Below, piece by piece: positions 25,322 to 33,568 of a stretch of 60,626 nt of DNA. The notes under the pieces were generated by a model. The model had not been told where the DNA came from and did no database searches. It was given only the letters and a program-made list of their open reading frames with translations. The position numbers were made by a program, and so were the translations under genes. The DNA is from CBDCWT01 sp965223305 (GTDB lineage: Bacteria > Planctomycetota > Planctomycetia > Pirellulales > Pirellulaceae), in assembly GCA_965223305.1 (NCBI GenBank), contig CBDCWT010000021.1, positions 1 through 60,626 of the forward strand, written 5' to 3'. Positions within the stretch are counted from its first letter, which is position 1, and each line of letters opens with the position of its first letter.

Positions 25322-26539
25322 TCAAATCAGCGTCTTGGTGGCTACGGGCTCGAATCCCGCCTTGCGAATGGTTTCCCATAACTGTTCTTTTGCGATCGAA
25401 CCATGGACGACCGCTTCCCTCGACGCATACGCGACACTCGCCGTGTCGACGCCAGCCGTTGCGCGAAGTGCCGATTCCAAGCGGCTGGCGCAGCGATCAC
25501 AAGTCATACCTTGCACCTCGACCCGGTACCCCTCGCCTGTGGATCGACGGGACGTCGACCAGCGGCGGCTCCAGCGACCGAGATCCTCTGCCGCGAAACG
25601 CACGAATAACGCCAGCATAGCAACCGCACTGGCGACGCGCCACCAAGCAACGTGATCGTGTTCAGACGTGAAGACCTCGACCACGAGGGAGGGGACCAGC
25701 CAATCAAAGATGAAAGCCAGCGCGAAACTGCCGACGACAATGGTCGTAAGGTAGATCGCCATGACCCGGCGACCGAAAGTCCGATAGATGGCACCGATGG
25801 TGGCTACGTTCGTGGCGGGCCCCGCCATCAGGAACACCAAAGCTGCTCCGGCTGGCAGGCCCTTGGAGACTAGCACCCCGGCAATCGGCACCGATGCCGT
25901 CGCACAGACGTACATAGGCAAGGAGATCAGTAAGGCGACCGCGGCAGATAGCAGGCTTCCACCCATGGCCTGCACTTGAGCGATCCAGATCGTGGGCAGC
26001 AGAGTCTCGATCACGGCGGACACGACAATCCCCACCACCAGCCACCACCAGATTGAATGCAGAATCTCGAGGCCGTGGCGCCACACTTCGCTCGCGCTGC
26101 GTGGGTGTTGATGTCCCAGCTGCTCTTCGGGGAGGGTGGACGCGTCATCTGACGCCACAGACAGCTCGGTCAACAACCCACCGACGATGCCGGTGACGGC
26201 TGCGCCGATCAGCTTAAAAATCGCGAACGGCCAACCCAAGAAAGCGCCGCTAACAAAAATCGCGTCGATGCCTGTTTGCGGCGTGCTGATCAAGAAACCG
26301 ATCGCCGCGCCGTCGCTGGCCCCTTCCTTTTTCAGACCTACTCCGGCTGGGATCACTCCGCACGAACAGAGTGGCAACGGGACACCAAAGGCGACTGCTT
26401 GCAGGACCCCACCTGGACCGCGCAATCGCTGTCGGATGAAATCCGCCGGCAGCAGAACGTGAAGCAGGGCGGCGATCCCTGTGCCTAACAACAGCCACGG
26501 GGCTAACTCCAGCAGGACGTGCCAAGCGGCTAGCAACAT
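25322..26539 (-). CDS. Metal permease with C-terminal HMA domain (SO_0444-like)
   Basis: A 405-residue membrane protein of the PF03773 permease family, similar to SO_0444-type Cu/Zn efflux transporters. It has about eight membrane segments and the hallmark GVPLPLCSCGVIPAGVGLKKEGAS, whose CxC is a likely metal site, with a second half-repeat around SLPMYVCATASVPIAGVLVSKG. The C-terminal 70 residues form a heavy-metal-associated domain with GMTCDRCASRLESAL. ATG 26539 (MLLAAWHVLLELAPW) was chosen; the longer reading would start at a TTG. The substrate is inferred from family members. There is a 58 bp gap to the dehydratase downstream. Confidence 0.85.
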   Translation of the reverse strand: MLLAAWHVLLELAPWLLLGTGIAALLHVLLPADFIRQRLRGPGGVLQAVAFGVPLPLCSCGVIPAGVGLKKEGASDGAAIGFLISTPQTGIDAIFVSGAFLGWPFAIFKLIGAAVTGIVGGLLTELSVASDDASTLPEEQLGHQHPRSASEVWRHGLEILHSIWWWLVVGIVVSAVIETLLPTIWIAQVQAMGGSLLSAAVALLISLPMYVCATASVPIAGVLVSKGLPAGAALVFLMAGPATNVATIGAIYRTFGRRVMAIYLTTIVVGSFALAFIFDWLVPSLVVEVFTSEHDHVAWWRVASAVAMLALFVRFAAEDLGRWSRRWSTSRRSTGEGYRVEVQGMTCDRCASRLESALRATAGVDTASVAYASREAVVHGSIAKEQLWETIRKAGFEPVATKTLI

Positions 26540-26828
26540 AGCAGTGGCCCCGAGCGTTTCTCGAGGGCGGTGGAGGAGCGTGCGAGGCGGCTGGCGCTCC
26601 TGTGCGGGACTGGACGGCGGCAAAAACGCCTAACTGTCGCGACGATCTTCATAAATCAACCCGCTGGTTTGCAATCTCCAGCCCTCAAGCCGCACAGTGG
26701 CCGATGGCAGACTTCTGGCAGGACCGACTGGCTCTTGTATTGTAGCCCAGTCGCCCGGTAAATGGGTGCTGACGCCTGTTGCCGAGGCGCCAGGGCGAGC
26801 GCTTAACTGTCTGTTGAAAACACCGTCC

Positions 26829-27244
26829 TTCTGTTTTTCGACAGGATATACAGGATCAACAAGATGGCCCGAGACCGAGATACAAGATCAGCCGCTGGGC
26901 GTTTGCCGGCGGTTTCCATCGTAAATGTAGCAGGCACACTCCGTGTGCCGTCCGCCAGAAGCAGAGTAAACACGAAACCGATACGCGGGCAAACGGCTCG
27001 GCAGGAGCCTCGCCCTCCCGTTCGATTAGCACAGTTGTTGCAGTGAGTGCGGGTGGACATCCTGCTGTGGAACTTGTAGCCGAATTCGCCAGAATTTTGA
27101 CGAATCCGCAGTCCGCCAAACTGTGGCGAGTTCCGCTACGCTCCAAATCAGCCGCTTGGGCGTTAGCCCACGGTTTTCACCGCAAACAGCACCCCGATCT
27201 ATTCCGGCTCGGCAGAAGCCTCGCCCTCCCGAGCGTCTTACATG
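26829..27244. repeat. Composite hairpin repeats, two partial mosaics
   Basis: This fills most of the gap between hisG and the permease gene. The first mosaic (26829-27024) has a GACAGGATATACAGGATCAAC segment, CAGCCGCTGGGCGTTTGCC, GGCACACTCCGTGTGCC and CTCGGCAGGAGCCTCGCCCT. The second (27069-27244) starts with the pair GTAGCCGAATTCGCCAGAATTTTG / CCAAACTGTGGCGAGTTCC, which can fold back on itself, then the GGGCGTTAGCCCACGG module and a final GGCAGAAGCCTCGCCCTCC. Module order matches other copies but two are degraded. The 26540-26828 part shows no convincing gene. Confidence 0.85.
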
Positions 27245-27281
27245 ACGGTTGCATCGGCTGTGAAGAGCATTCCGCCGTCGC

Positions 27282-28160
27282 TTAGTCGATGATCTTGTTA
27301 ATCGGGTACTCGACCAACCCGAAGGCACCGGCTGCCTTTAGTTTTGGCACGATTGTGCGGACGACCGATTCCTCGACGATGGTATTCACTGCGACCCAGT
27401 CCGGATCGGACAGGGAGGCAACCGTCGGCTTCTGGAGTGCTGGCAGCTCGTCCAAGACGGCCTGCAGGTCCTGCCGCCTGACATTCATCATGAGCCCCGC
27501 TTTACCTTCCGCCGCCAAACACGAGCGAAGCATCAGGGAGATATTGTCCAGTTTTTGCCGGATCCAAGGATCCGTATACGCTTCCCGGTTGGCAATGAAG
27601 CGAGTGGTACTCTGCAGTACCTCGTCCAGAATCCGCAAGTCGTTCGCCCGTATCGAACTGCCCGTCTCGGTTACTTCGACGATCGCGTCCGCCAGTTTTG
27701 GGGGTTTGACCTCGGTTGCCCCCCAGGAGAACTCCACCGTCGCTTGCACGCCCCGCTCAGCTAGGTAGGCCTTCGTCAGCCCAACGGCCTCGGTGGCGAT
27801 CCGCTTTCCGGCGAGATCATCGACGGTGTGAGCCGGAGAGTCCTTGGGTACGCATAAGACCCAGCGGACGGGACGCCGGCTGACCTTAGAGAAAACCAAC
27901 TCGGCGATCTCGACGACGTCTGCCTGTGTTTCCAGGACCCAATCGTGGCCGGTGATTCCCGCGTCCAGGATTCCTTGCTCGACGTAGCGGGCCATCTCTT
28001 GAGCGCGAATCAGGAGACATTCGATCTCCTGGTCATCGATCGAGGGATAGTACGAGCGCGACGAAAAAGTGATGTTGTAGCCGGCTTTTTTGAACAGCTC
28101 ACCGGTTGCTTGCTGCAGGCTTCCCGCGGGAATTCCCAGCCTTAAAGTTCGCTTGGACAT
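27282..28160 (-). CDS. hisG: ATP phosphoribosyltransferase, long form
   Basis: HisG joins ATP and PRPP in the first step of histidine synthesis. The 292-residue protein is the long form: catalytic domain with LRLGIPAGSLQQAT, DAGITGHDWVLE and RPVRWVLCVPKDSP, and the EVTETGSSIRANDLRI segment that belongs to the PRPP-binding region. The C-terminal regulatory domain of about 75 residues (from about NVRRQDLQAVLDELPAL) gives histidine feedback in this form and removes the need for HisZ. It is downstream of hisI with a 47 bp gap, so the two are probably one transcript. Confidence 0.95.
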   Translation of the reverse strand: MSKRTLRLGIPAGSLQQATGELFKKAGYNITFSSRSYYPSIDDQEIECLLIRAQEMARYVEQGILDAGITGHDWVLETQADVVEIAELVFSKVSRRPVRWVLCVPKDSPAHTVDDLAGKRIATEAVGLTKAYLAERGVQATVEFSWGATEVKPPKLADAIVEVTETGSSIRANDLRILDEVLQSTTRFIANREAYTDPWIRQKLDNISLMLRSCLAAEGKAGLMMNVRRQDLQAVLDELPALQKPTVASLSDPDWVAVNTIVEESVVRTIVPKLKAAGAFGLVEYPINKIID

Positions 28161-28207
28161 CTACCTTCCTTCGTCACGGCATCCAGCACCGCGACCGCCG
28201 CGGCCGT

Positions 28208-28588
28208 TCACTTCTTATAGACTTCAGCCGGGTCGAAGACGCGCTCGCCAACCACTTCGACTTGCCCGCTGGCCGGATCGATCCGGCGGAAAAAACAACT
28301 ACGGTAGCCCTTGTGGCAGGCGGCTCCACCAATCTGCTTTACTTTGACCAACAGCGTGTCAGCATCACAGTCGTAAAAGACCTCGGTCAGCTGCTGGACG
28401 TTGCCGCTTTCTTCTCCCTTTCGCCACAGCTTCTGCCGGCTTCGGCTGTAGTAGCAAACTCGACGCGTTGTCAGCGTCTCCTGATAGGCTTCCTGGTTCA
28501 TATACGCCAGCATCAGCACTTCGGACGATTCGGAGTCCTGGGCAATGACCGGGATCAACTCCGTCTTGGTAAAGTCTGGTCCACTCAT
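28208..28588 (-). CDS. hisI: Phosphoribosyl-AMP cyclohydrolase
   Basis: HisI opens the adenine ring of phosphoribosyl-AMP in the third step of histidine synthesis. The 126 residues contain AYMNQEAYQETL, YYSRSRQKLWRKGEESGN, DCDADTLLVKVKQIGGAACHKGYRSCFFR with the zinc-binding cysteines and aspartates. The ATG at 28588 (MSGPDFTKTELIPVI) fits the family start; a longer upstream reading has no homology. No HisE domain is fused. It is followed by hisG. Confidence 0.94.
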   Translation of the reverse strand: MSGPDFTKTELIPVIAQDSESSEVLMLAYMNQEAYQETLTTRRVCYYSRSRQKLWRKGEESGNVQQLTEVFYDCDADTLLVKVKQIGGAACHKGYRSCFFRRIDPASGQVEVVGERVFDPAEVYKK

Positions 28589-28921
28589 AAGTTTTCCTCG
28601 CCGCGGACGTTGGCCGTAATTCGGCGTAGACAGTCCATCAAGACAGAAAGCTGTTCGTGTTTCCACGGCCGGGCGGGCTATTTTCTCGTCGGTCGAACCG
28701 GCCCGAGCGAAGAATCAACCGCCTGATGCCGCCCCACCTGCACAGACGGCCTTCGGGCGCTCGTGGAACTTGGGTGGGGTGTAAACCGGTCAGAATAACA
28801 CGGCACTCGGTGGAGCCGCAAGTTCGGGCCAGCAGGTGGTCCCGTTTTGCTCGAAACACCTGCCAACGACGTGCCGGCTGCTGCCGGGCCCGAGGGGCAA
28901 CGGTCAATTGACTCCACACCG

Positions 28922-29103
28922 CTAGCCCGAATTATTCATGAGCGATCTGCTGCGAGGTCGTAAGTCCATCCGTGGCTTCGTCATGCTTCACAATTTTCCC
29001 TCGACGTATTGCTTCAATACGCCTGCGGAAGAATTGCTCGCCTTCCTTGCCACGAAAGTACTTACAACCTCTCGCGACGATCTTCATGAATAATCCGGGC
29101 GAG
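28922..29103. mobile_element. 182 bp MITE-like element, copy 1
   Basis: The element starts CTAGCCCGAATTATTCATGA and its right end, reverse-complemented, reads CGCCCGGATTATTCATGA. It therefore has terminal inverted repeats of about 20 bp, with weaker symmetry reaching about 45 bp. A second copy of the same length is at 46522-46703, with about four substitutions and two compensating single-base indels. It has no coding capacity. It lies in the hisI to amidotransferase gap; 28589-28921 shows no convincing gene. Confidence 0.85.
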
Positions 29104-29203
29104 GGAGACCGCTGGTAAACAGGGCGGGTATTTCCAAGCTGGTCGAACCAGCGGTCTCCGGCGGCGGTAGGCTGAGGCGTCCTAGACGAGCGGACGCACT
29201 GGG

Positions 29204-29950
29204 TCAGGCGACCATCCGCATGTCGGGATGGTTACACTTCACGCCGTCGAGGAATTCTTCAAAGATGCGCTGGTCCAGCGCCGAGGCTGACTCCGCCTCG
29301 GGATGGAACTGAGTTCCGATGGCAAACCAATCTTCGCGTTCGCTTTCGATCGCTTCGACAACGCCGTCGGGGCAGCGGGCCGTCACTGCAAAGCCCTGAG
29401 CGATTTCATCGATTGCCATATGGTGCATGCTGTTGACACGAATTTCCCCATCACCGTAGACCCGCTCCATCAGCGAGCCTGGAACGACCTCAAGACCGTG
29501 CCGGTGCCCGGCGTCCTGCAAATCTTTGTGGGGAATTGCGGTGGGCAAGTCTTCGTTGATGTGGAGAAACAGGTTGCCCCCCTGGGACAAGTTCAACAAC
29601 TGCATCCCGACGCCGATTCCAAACACGGGCATCCGCCGTTCTCCGATCAGCTGAGCCAGCATCCGGTCAAATTTTTCTCTGCGCGGGTCGAGCGGGCGCA
29701 CCGTGGGGTGCAGCATGAATCCGTCGCGGCGAGGATCCAGATCCTGGCCCCCCACCAAGACAAACCCCTGCAAACGATCCAGTAAGCAGTTCAGGTCGGC
29801 TTCCTCCTCGATCGGCGACACGACGACGGGGATTCCACCTGCGGCGGAGACCGCGTCGTAGTAGCCTGAAGAGAGATACGAGAAGGCGGGCGCATCGTGG
29901 CGCGCTGCCCGAAAGTCTGCGTTAATCCCGATCAGTGGCTTGCAGTTCAT
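29204..29950 (-). CDS. Class-I glutamine amidotransferase homologue without nucleophile Cys
   Basis: A 248-residue protein of the peptidase C26 / gamma-glutamyl-GABA hydrolase (PuuD) fold. PLIGINADFR, GFVLVGGQDLDPRR, MPVFGIGVGMQLLNLSQGGNLF, the VNSMHH segment and GTQFHPEAE align with the family. The canonical nucleophile motif GICRG reads GIGVG: residue 113 is glycine (codon GGC) and the following arginine is valine. H216 and E218 are kept. By family logic it cannot hydrolyse a gamma-glutamyl bond through a thioester. It may be a binding or regulatory protein, or use other chemistry. No partner operon is visible. Confidence 0.85.
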   Translation of the reverse strand: MNCKPLIGINADFRAARHDAPAFSYLSSGYYDAVSAAGGIPVVVSPIEEEADLNCLLDRLQGFVLVGGQDLDPRRDGFMLHPTVRPLDPRREKFDRMLAQLIGERRMPVFGIGVGMQLLNLSQGGNLFLHINEDLPTAIPHKDLQDAGHRHGLEVVPGSLMERVYGDGEIRVNSMHHMAIDEIAQGFAVTARCPDGVVEAIESEREDWFAIGTQFHPEAESASALDQRIFEEFLDGVKCNHPDMRMVA

Positions 29951-30606
29951 CGACTACTCCCTTTGAACACGCTGCGGGGTTCAGATCCCTTGAACGCCGG
30001 GAAACCGCCGGCTGCCGTCCCTCAAGACGGATTCAGCTTGGACTTCGGTTGCGGCAACAACCCTCCTAGGCGATTTCCATACTGTGGTGGGCAAAGTCTC
30101 GGTGAGTTCCGCGTGGGGCGTGGGCCGTGGAGACATTCTCCAAATTCCGCTTTGCGCGGATGAGCGACTCGTGCGAGGTAGGCAACAAAGGAGGTCGCAT
30201 GATGACCGATTGTTTTCGCCTTCCCTGACGAACTGGCGATCTCACTGGAAGTGCTCCTTGAAACAGCAGCCGATTCCGCGAACTACGCCAAGTTTCCTTG
30301 CCTAGGTCAACCGTTCTCCTCATGCCCGAGCTGAAAGTTGGGAGTCAAAGTCGCCGCAAAGTTTAGTTGCTTACGCTACCTTGACAAGCTTCTTCCGTAT
30401 TTTGGCCTCTTTGTGGATGCCAGCTACCACATCATGTGCAAGCAATGCAGCCAGCTAGCAATTCGTGGTTTACGCCAGTGACTTGGCGATTTATGTTGGA
30501 GTATCAGGCGCGTTCCGCGTGCCCTCCGCCGTGTGAAAGTGAATCTGACGGTTGCGGCGGAGTCTTGCCTACGACCCTCGAGCCTCAAGAGCGGTGCAGC
30601 TCGGCC
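29951..30606. other. Divergent intergenic region with a degraded hairpin repeat
   Basis: This 656 bp lies between two divergent genes. A degraded GGCGCGTTCCGCGTGCCCTCC copy of the palindromic repeat is seen near 30510. Reading the downstream frame back to 30436 would run through it. No convincing coding or RNA gene is seen, and no clear promoter could be picked by eye. Confidence 0.5.
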
Positions 30607-31710
30607 ATGCAATACTCAAACGTCTGCCTCGAATCACTCGGATACACGCTTCCCGAGGAGACGGTTACCTCGGCAGATATCGAACGGCGCCTGCGGCCGC
30701 TCTACCAGCGGTTACGGCTTCCCGAAGGGCGATTGGAGTTGATGTCCGGCATTCGCGAACGGCGGTTCTGGGAGCCCGGTGTGTTACCCGGCGACAAGAG
30801 CATCGAGAGCGGTGAGAAAGCGCTGCGGGTGGCCGGAATCGATCGGGGCCAAGTCGGTGCGTTGGTGCACGCATCTGTTTGTCGTGACCACCTCGAACCC
30901 GCAACGGCCTGCCGCGTCCATCACGAGCTAGGGCTGCCTGGCGAATGCCAGGTGTTTGATCTCTCCAACGCCTGTCTTGGCATCCTGAACGGCATTTTGC
31001 AGGTCGCCAACATGATCCAGCTCGGACAGATCCGCGCCGGTTTGATCGTTGGGTCCGAAGGCAGTCGCCAACTGGTCGAGACAACCATCGAGTCGCTAAA
31101 TCGCAACACAGACTTGAGCCGCCGCGACATCAAGTCGGAGATGGCGTCGCTCACCATCGGCTCCGGCAGCTGCGCCGTGTTGTTAACCGATCGCGACCTG
31201 AGTAGGACCGGGAACCAGTTGCTGGCGGCGGCTGTGCGAGCGGTCACCAGTTTTCATCAGTTATGCCACAGCGGCCGGGACGAAGCGGTTGCCAGCGGCT
31301 TGCGGCCGCTCATGCAAACCGACTCTGAACAACTGATGGTCGAGGGCATCCAGGCGGGTGTAGCCACCTTCTCCGATCTCTTAGCTCACGGCAACCTCAC
31401 ACGTGACGAGGTGGCAAAGACGTTTTGCCATCAGGTCGGAGCGGCTCATCGCAAGGCGATGCTCGAGGCGCTACAGCTGCCTCGTGAGCTGGACTTCTCC
31501 ACGCTAGAGTGGCTGGGCAACACAGGATCCGTCGCGCTTCCACTTACTCTGGCGATTGGGCTCGAGCAAGGACACGTGGTTGCAGGCGAGACGATCGGCT
31601 TGCTAGGTATCGGTTCAGGCATCAACTCCGTGATGCTCGCGGTGCAGTGGCAGCGGACGCTGGTCGCTGCTGAACTGGCTGCCAGCGGCGGCGACGTGGT
31701 TCCTGTCTAG
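30607..31710 (+). CDS. oleA: OleA-like beta-ketoacyl synthase III (acyl-CoA condensing)
   Basis: A 367-residue thiolase-fold enzyme. The catalytic triad of ketosynthase III enzymes is present: Cys123 (FDLSNACLGILNG), a His in KTFCHQVGAAHRK and an Asn in WLGNTGSVALPL. The segment VCRDHLEPATACRVHHELGLPG places Glu97 exactly 26 residues before Cys123. This is the same spacing as Glu117 and Cys143 in Xanthomonas OleA, where the glutamate is the base for head-to-head condensation of two acyl chains. That separates it from FabH. OleA makes the beta-keto acid precursor of long-chain olefins, and ole genes are known in planctomycetes. No oleB, oleC or oleD is next to it. Start ATG 30607 avoids upstream repeat sequence. 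Confidence 0.72.
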   Translation: MQYSNVCLESLGYTLPEETVTSADIERRLRPLYQRLRLPEGRLELMSGIRERRFWEPGVLPGDKSIESGEKALRVAGIDRGQVGALVHASVCRDHLEPATACRVHHELGLPGECQVFDLSNACLGILNGILQVANMIQLGQIRAGLIVGSEGSRQLVETTIESLNRNTDLSRRDIKSEMASLTIGSGSCAVLLTDRDLSRTGNQLLAAAVRAVTSFHQLCHSGRDEAVASGLRPLMQTDSEQLMVEGIQAGVATFSDLLAHGNLTRDEVAKTFCHQVGAAHRKAMLEALQLPRELDFSTLEWLGNTGSVALPLTLAIGLEQGHVVAGETIGLLGIGSGINSVMLAVQWQRTLVAAELAASGGDVVPV

Positions 31711-31786
31711 CCGCCAGTGCAACAGCAGTCGTAGCGAGCGCGGCTATCTCGATTTAGGTGAACGAACACGCCAGACCGGAACTGTG

Positions 31787-33271
31787 ATGCAAGCTGTCCG
31801 TCCTGCCCGCACCGTGCTCAAGCGATGGCTGTTCCGGCTCGCTGCGGCAATGATCGGCCTCGGCCTGTTGGTCATCGCCGAAGGTCTTCTGCGCGCAACG
31901 AACTACGGTCTGCTCTCGGAACTCGATGACCCGTTTGTGGGCTTTGACGACGTTCACCCCTTGTTCGTGTTGGACGAGAGCCGGGAACGTTACGAGGTCG
32001 ACCCGGCGAGAACGGCCTACTTTCGGCCGCAGTCCTTCGCTGCCGACAAGCCGGCCGACGAGTTTCGTATATTCTGTTTGGGCGGGTCGACCGTCCAAGG
32101 ACGGCCGTACGCTGTCGAGACATCGTTTACGAATTGGCTCCAGCTGAGCCTCGATCTAGCTGATCCCCGCCGCCGTTGGCAGGTCGTCAATTGTGGTGGG
32201 ATTTCGTACGCGAGCTATCGCTTGCAACCGATCCTGAGAGAACTACTGGAACATCAGCCCGACTTGTTCATTCTCTACACCGGGCACAACGAGTTTCTGG
32301 AGGATCGGACGTATCGGGAGGTCAAAGGTACTTCGCCCACTGTAGCGACTATCCATGGTTGGGCTTCTCGCTCCCGCCTTTACAACCTGATGCGGATGTC
32401 GTGGCTGCGTTTGGCCGGCCGCCAGCAGCGGCCCGCAGATACCTTGCCTAGCGAAGTTGACGCCTTGCTGGACTACCGCGGCGGTCTGGCAGACTACCAT
32501 CGGGACGATCGGTGGCGGCAAGACGCGGTCGAACACTACCGCTTCAATCTGACTCGAATGGTGCAGCAGGCGAGAGCCGCAGGGGTCCCGGTCATCCTGG
32601 TCAGTCCCGTGGCGAATCTGCGTGACTGCCCGCCGTTCAAGTTCGAGCACCTGTCGGGTTTGTCCGGCGAAAAGCGCAGCGAGTTTGAAGACGTCTGGAG
32701 GCGCGCCCAGGATTGTGAAAATCTAGGTGAGCGGCGGGAGTTGCTCGAGCAAGCAGTGGCGCTGGACGAACGCTTTGCGGCAGCCCACTATGCCCTGGCA
32801 AAGTGCTATGACGCGTCGGGGCTGTACGAGCAAGCAAGGAGGTCCTACCTGCGTGCCAAGGACGAGGATATCTGTCCTCTCCGCATGACTGAATCCCAAT
32901 ACGAGGCACTCGAAGAAGTAGCGCGTTCCACTCGCTCGCCGCTGGTCGATGCCCGGGGGTTCTTTACGTCTGAGAGTCGACATCAGATCCCCGGAAACGA
33001 CTGGCTGCTCGACCATGTGCATCCTTCGATCAATGGCCACCAGGAGATCGCGGCGCTGTTGTTGGACGAGATGGTACGCCTCGATCTTGTGAGGCCGCGT
33101 CCAGATTGGGAAAGTGATCGTGCGGCGCGGTATACCGAGCACCTGGACTCGTTGGACGACGCTTACTTCGTGCGCGGCAGGCAGCGGTTGGAGGGTCTGA
33201 TTCGTTGGACGCAAGGTCGCGCAGAGGGCCGCGGACCTCGCCGCTCTGGCGGATCCCGCCAATCCAGGTGA
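31787..33271 (+). CDS. Membrane-anchored SGNH hydrolase with TPR
   Basis: A protein of about 494 residues. An N-terminal transmembrane segment (about residues 12-32) anchors it. The SGNH-hydrolase signature is FCLGGSTVQG (nucleophile Ser near residue 101), then GGISYASY, TGHNEF (the Asn block) and DHVHPSINGHQEIA (Asp and His of the triad). Near residues 310-365 a short TPR-like segment (LDERFAAAHYALAKCYDASGLYEQARRSY) interrupts the hydrolase fold. The catalytic domain is expected outside the cytoplasmic membrane, acting on acyl or acetyl esters; the substrate is not evident. It follows the OleA-like gene by 76 bp on the same strand, so it may share its transcript. Start: ATG 31787 or GTG 31784. 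Confidence 0.75.
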   Translation: MQAVRPARTVLKRWLFRLAAAMIGLGLLVIAEGLLRATNYGLLSELDDPFVGFDDVHPLFVLDESRERYEVDPARTAYFRPQSFAADKPADEFRIFCLGGSTVQGRPYAVETSFTNWLQLSLDLADPRRRWQVVNCGGISYASYRLQPILRELLEHQPDLFILYTGHNEFLEDRTYREVKGTSPTVATIHGWASRSRLYNLMRMSWLRLAGRQQRPADTLPSEVDALLDYRGGLADYHRDDRWRQDAVEHYRFNLTRMVQQARAAGVPVILVSPVANLRDCPPFKFEHLSGLSGEKRSEFEDVWRRAQDCENLGERRELLEQAVALDERFAAAHYALAKCYDASGLYEQARRSYLRAKDEDICPLRMTESQYEALEEVARSTRSPLVDARGFFTSESRHQIPGNDWLLDHVHPSINGHQEIAALLLDEMVRLDLVRPRPDWESDRAARYTEHLDSLDDAYFVRGRQRLEGLIRWTQGRAEGRGPRRSGGSRQSR

Positions 33272-33568
33272 CACTCGGAGATCGACAAACCTCACGTCTC
33301 CCGATCACATCCTCCTCTTGCTAGCACGCCTAGCGCGGCGAGCCCCCGTTGGGTCGTGGCCAAACAAGCTGTCTCTCTGCGCAGCAGGGGTCTCCTGGTG
33401 CTAAATATCCTCCTGCCAACTACTAGCCAGCGATTGCCGGCCGGGCAGCGGGTGTCAGCAGGCCAGATTTCTGTCACTTTGGGGCCTCAGAATCGGGTCG
33501 AAATAGCGTATAATTTCTGCGGATGGAACGTCCTCTGAAAGTGCAATGCTTGGGTCGGGAGGTACCAT

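Noticed and set aside
26635..26662. A third MITE end near GCGACGATCTTCATAAATCA
   Set aside because: Only about 18 bp resemble the right end of the element, and no other end or body is seen.
30436..30606. N-terminal extension of the OleA-like protein
   Set aside because: The reading passes through a degraded copy of the palindromic repeat and has no homology.
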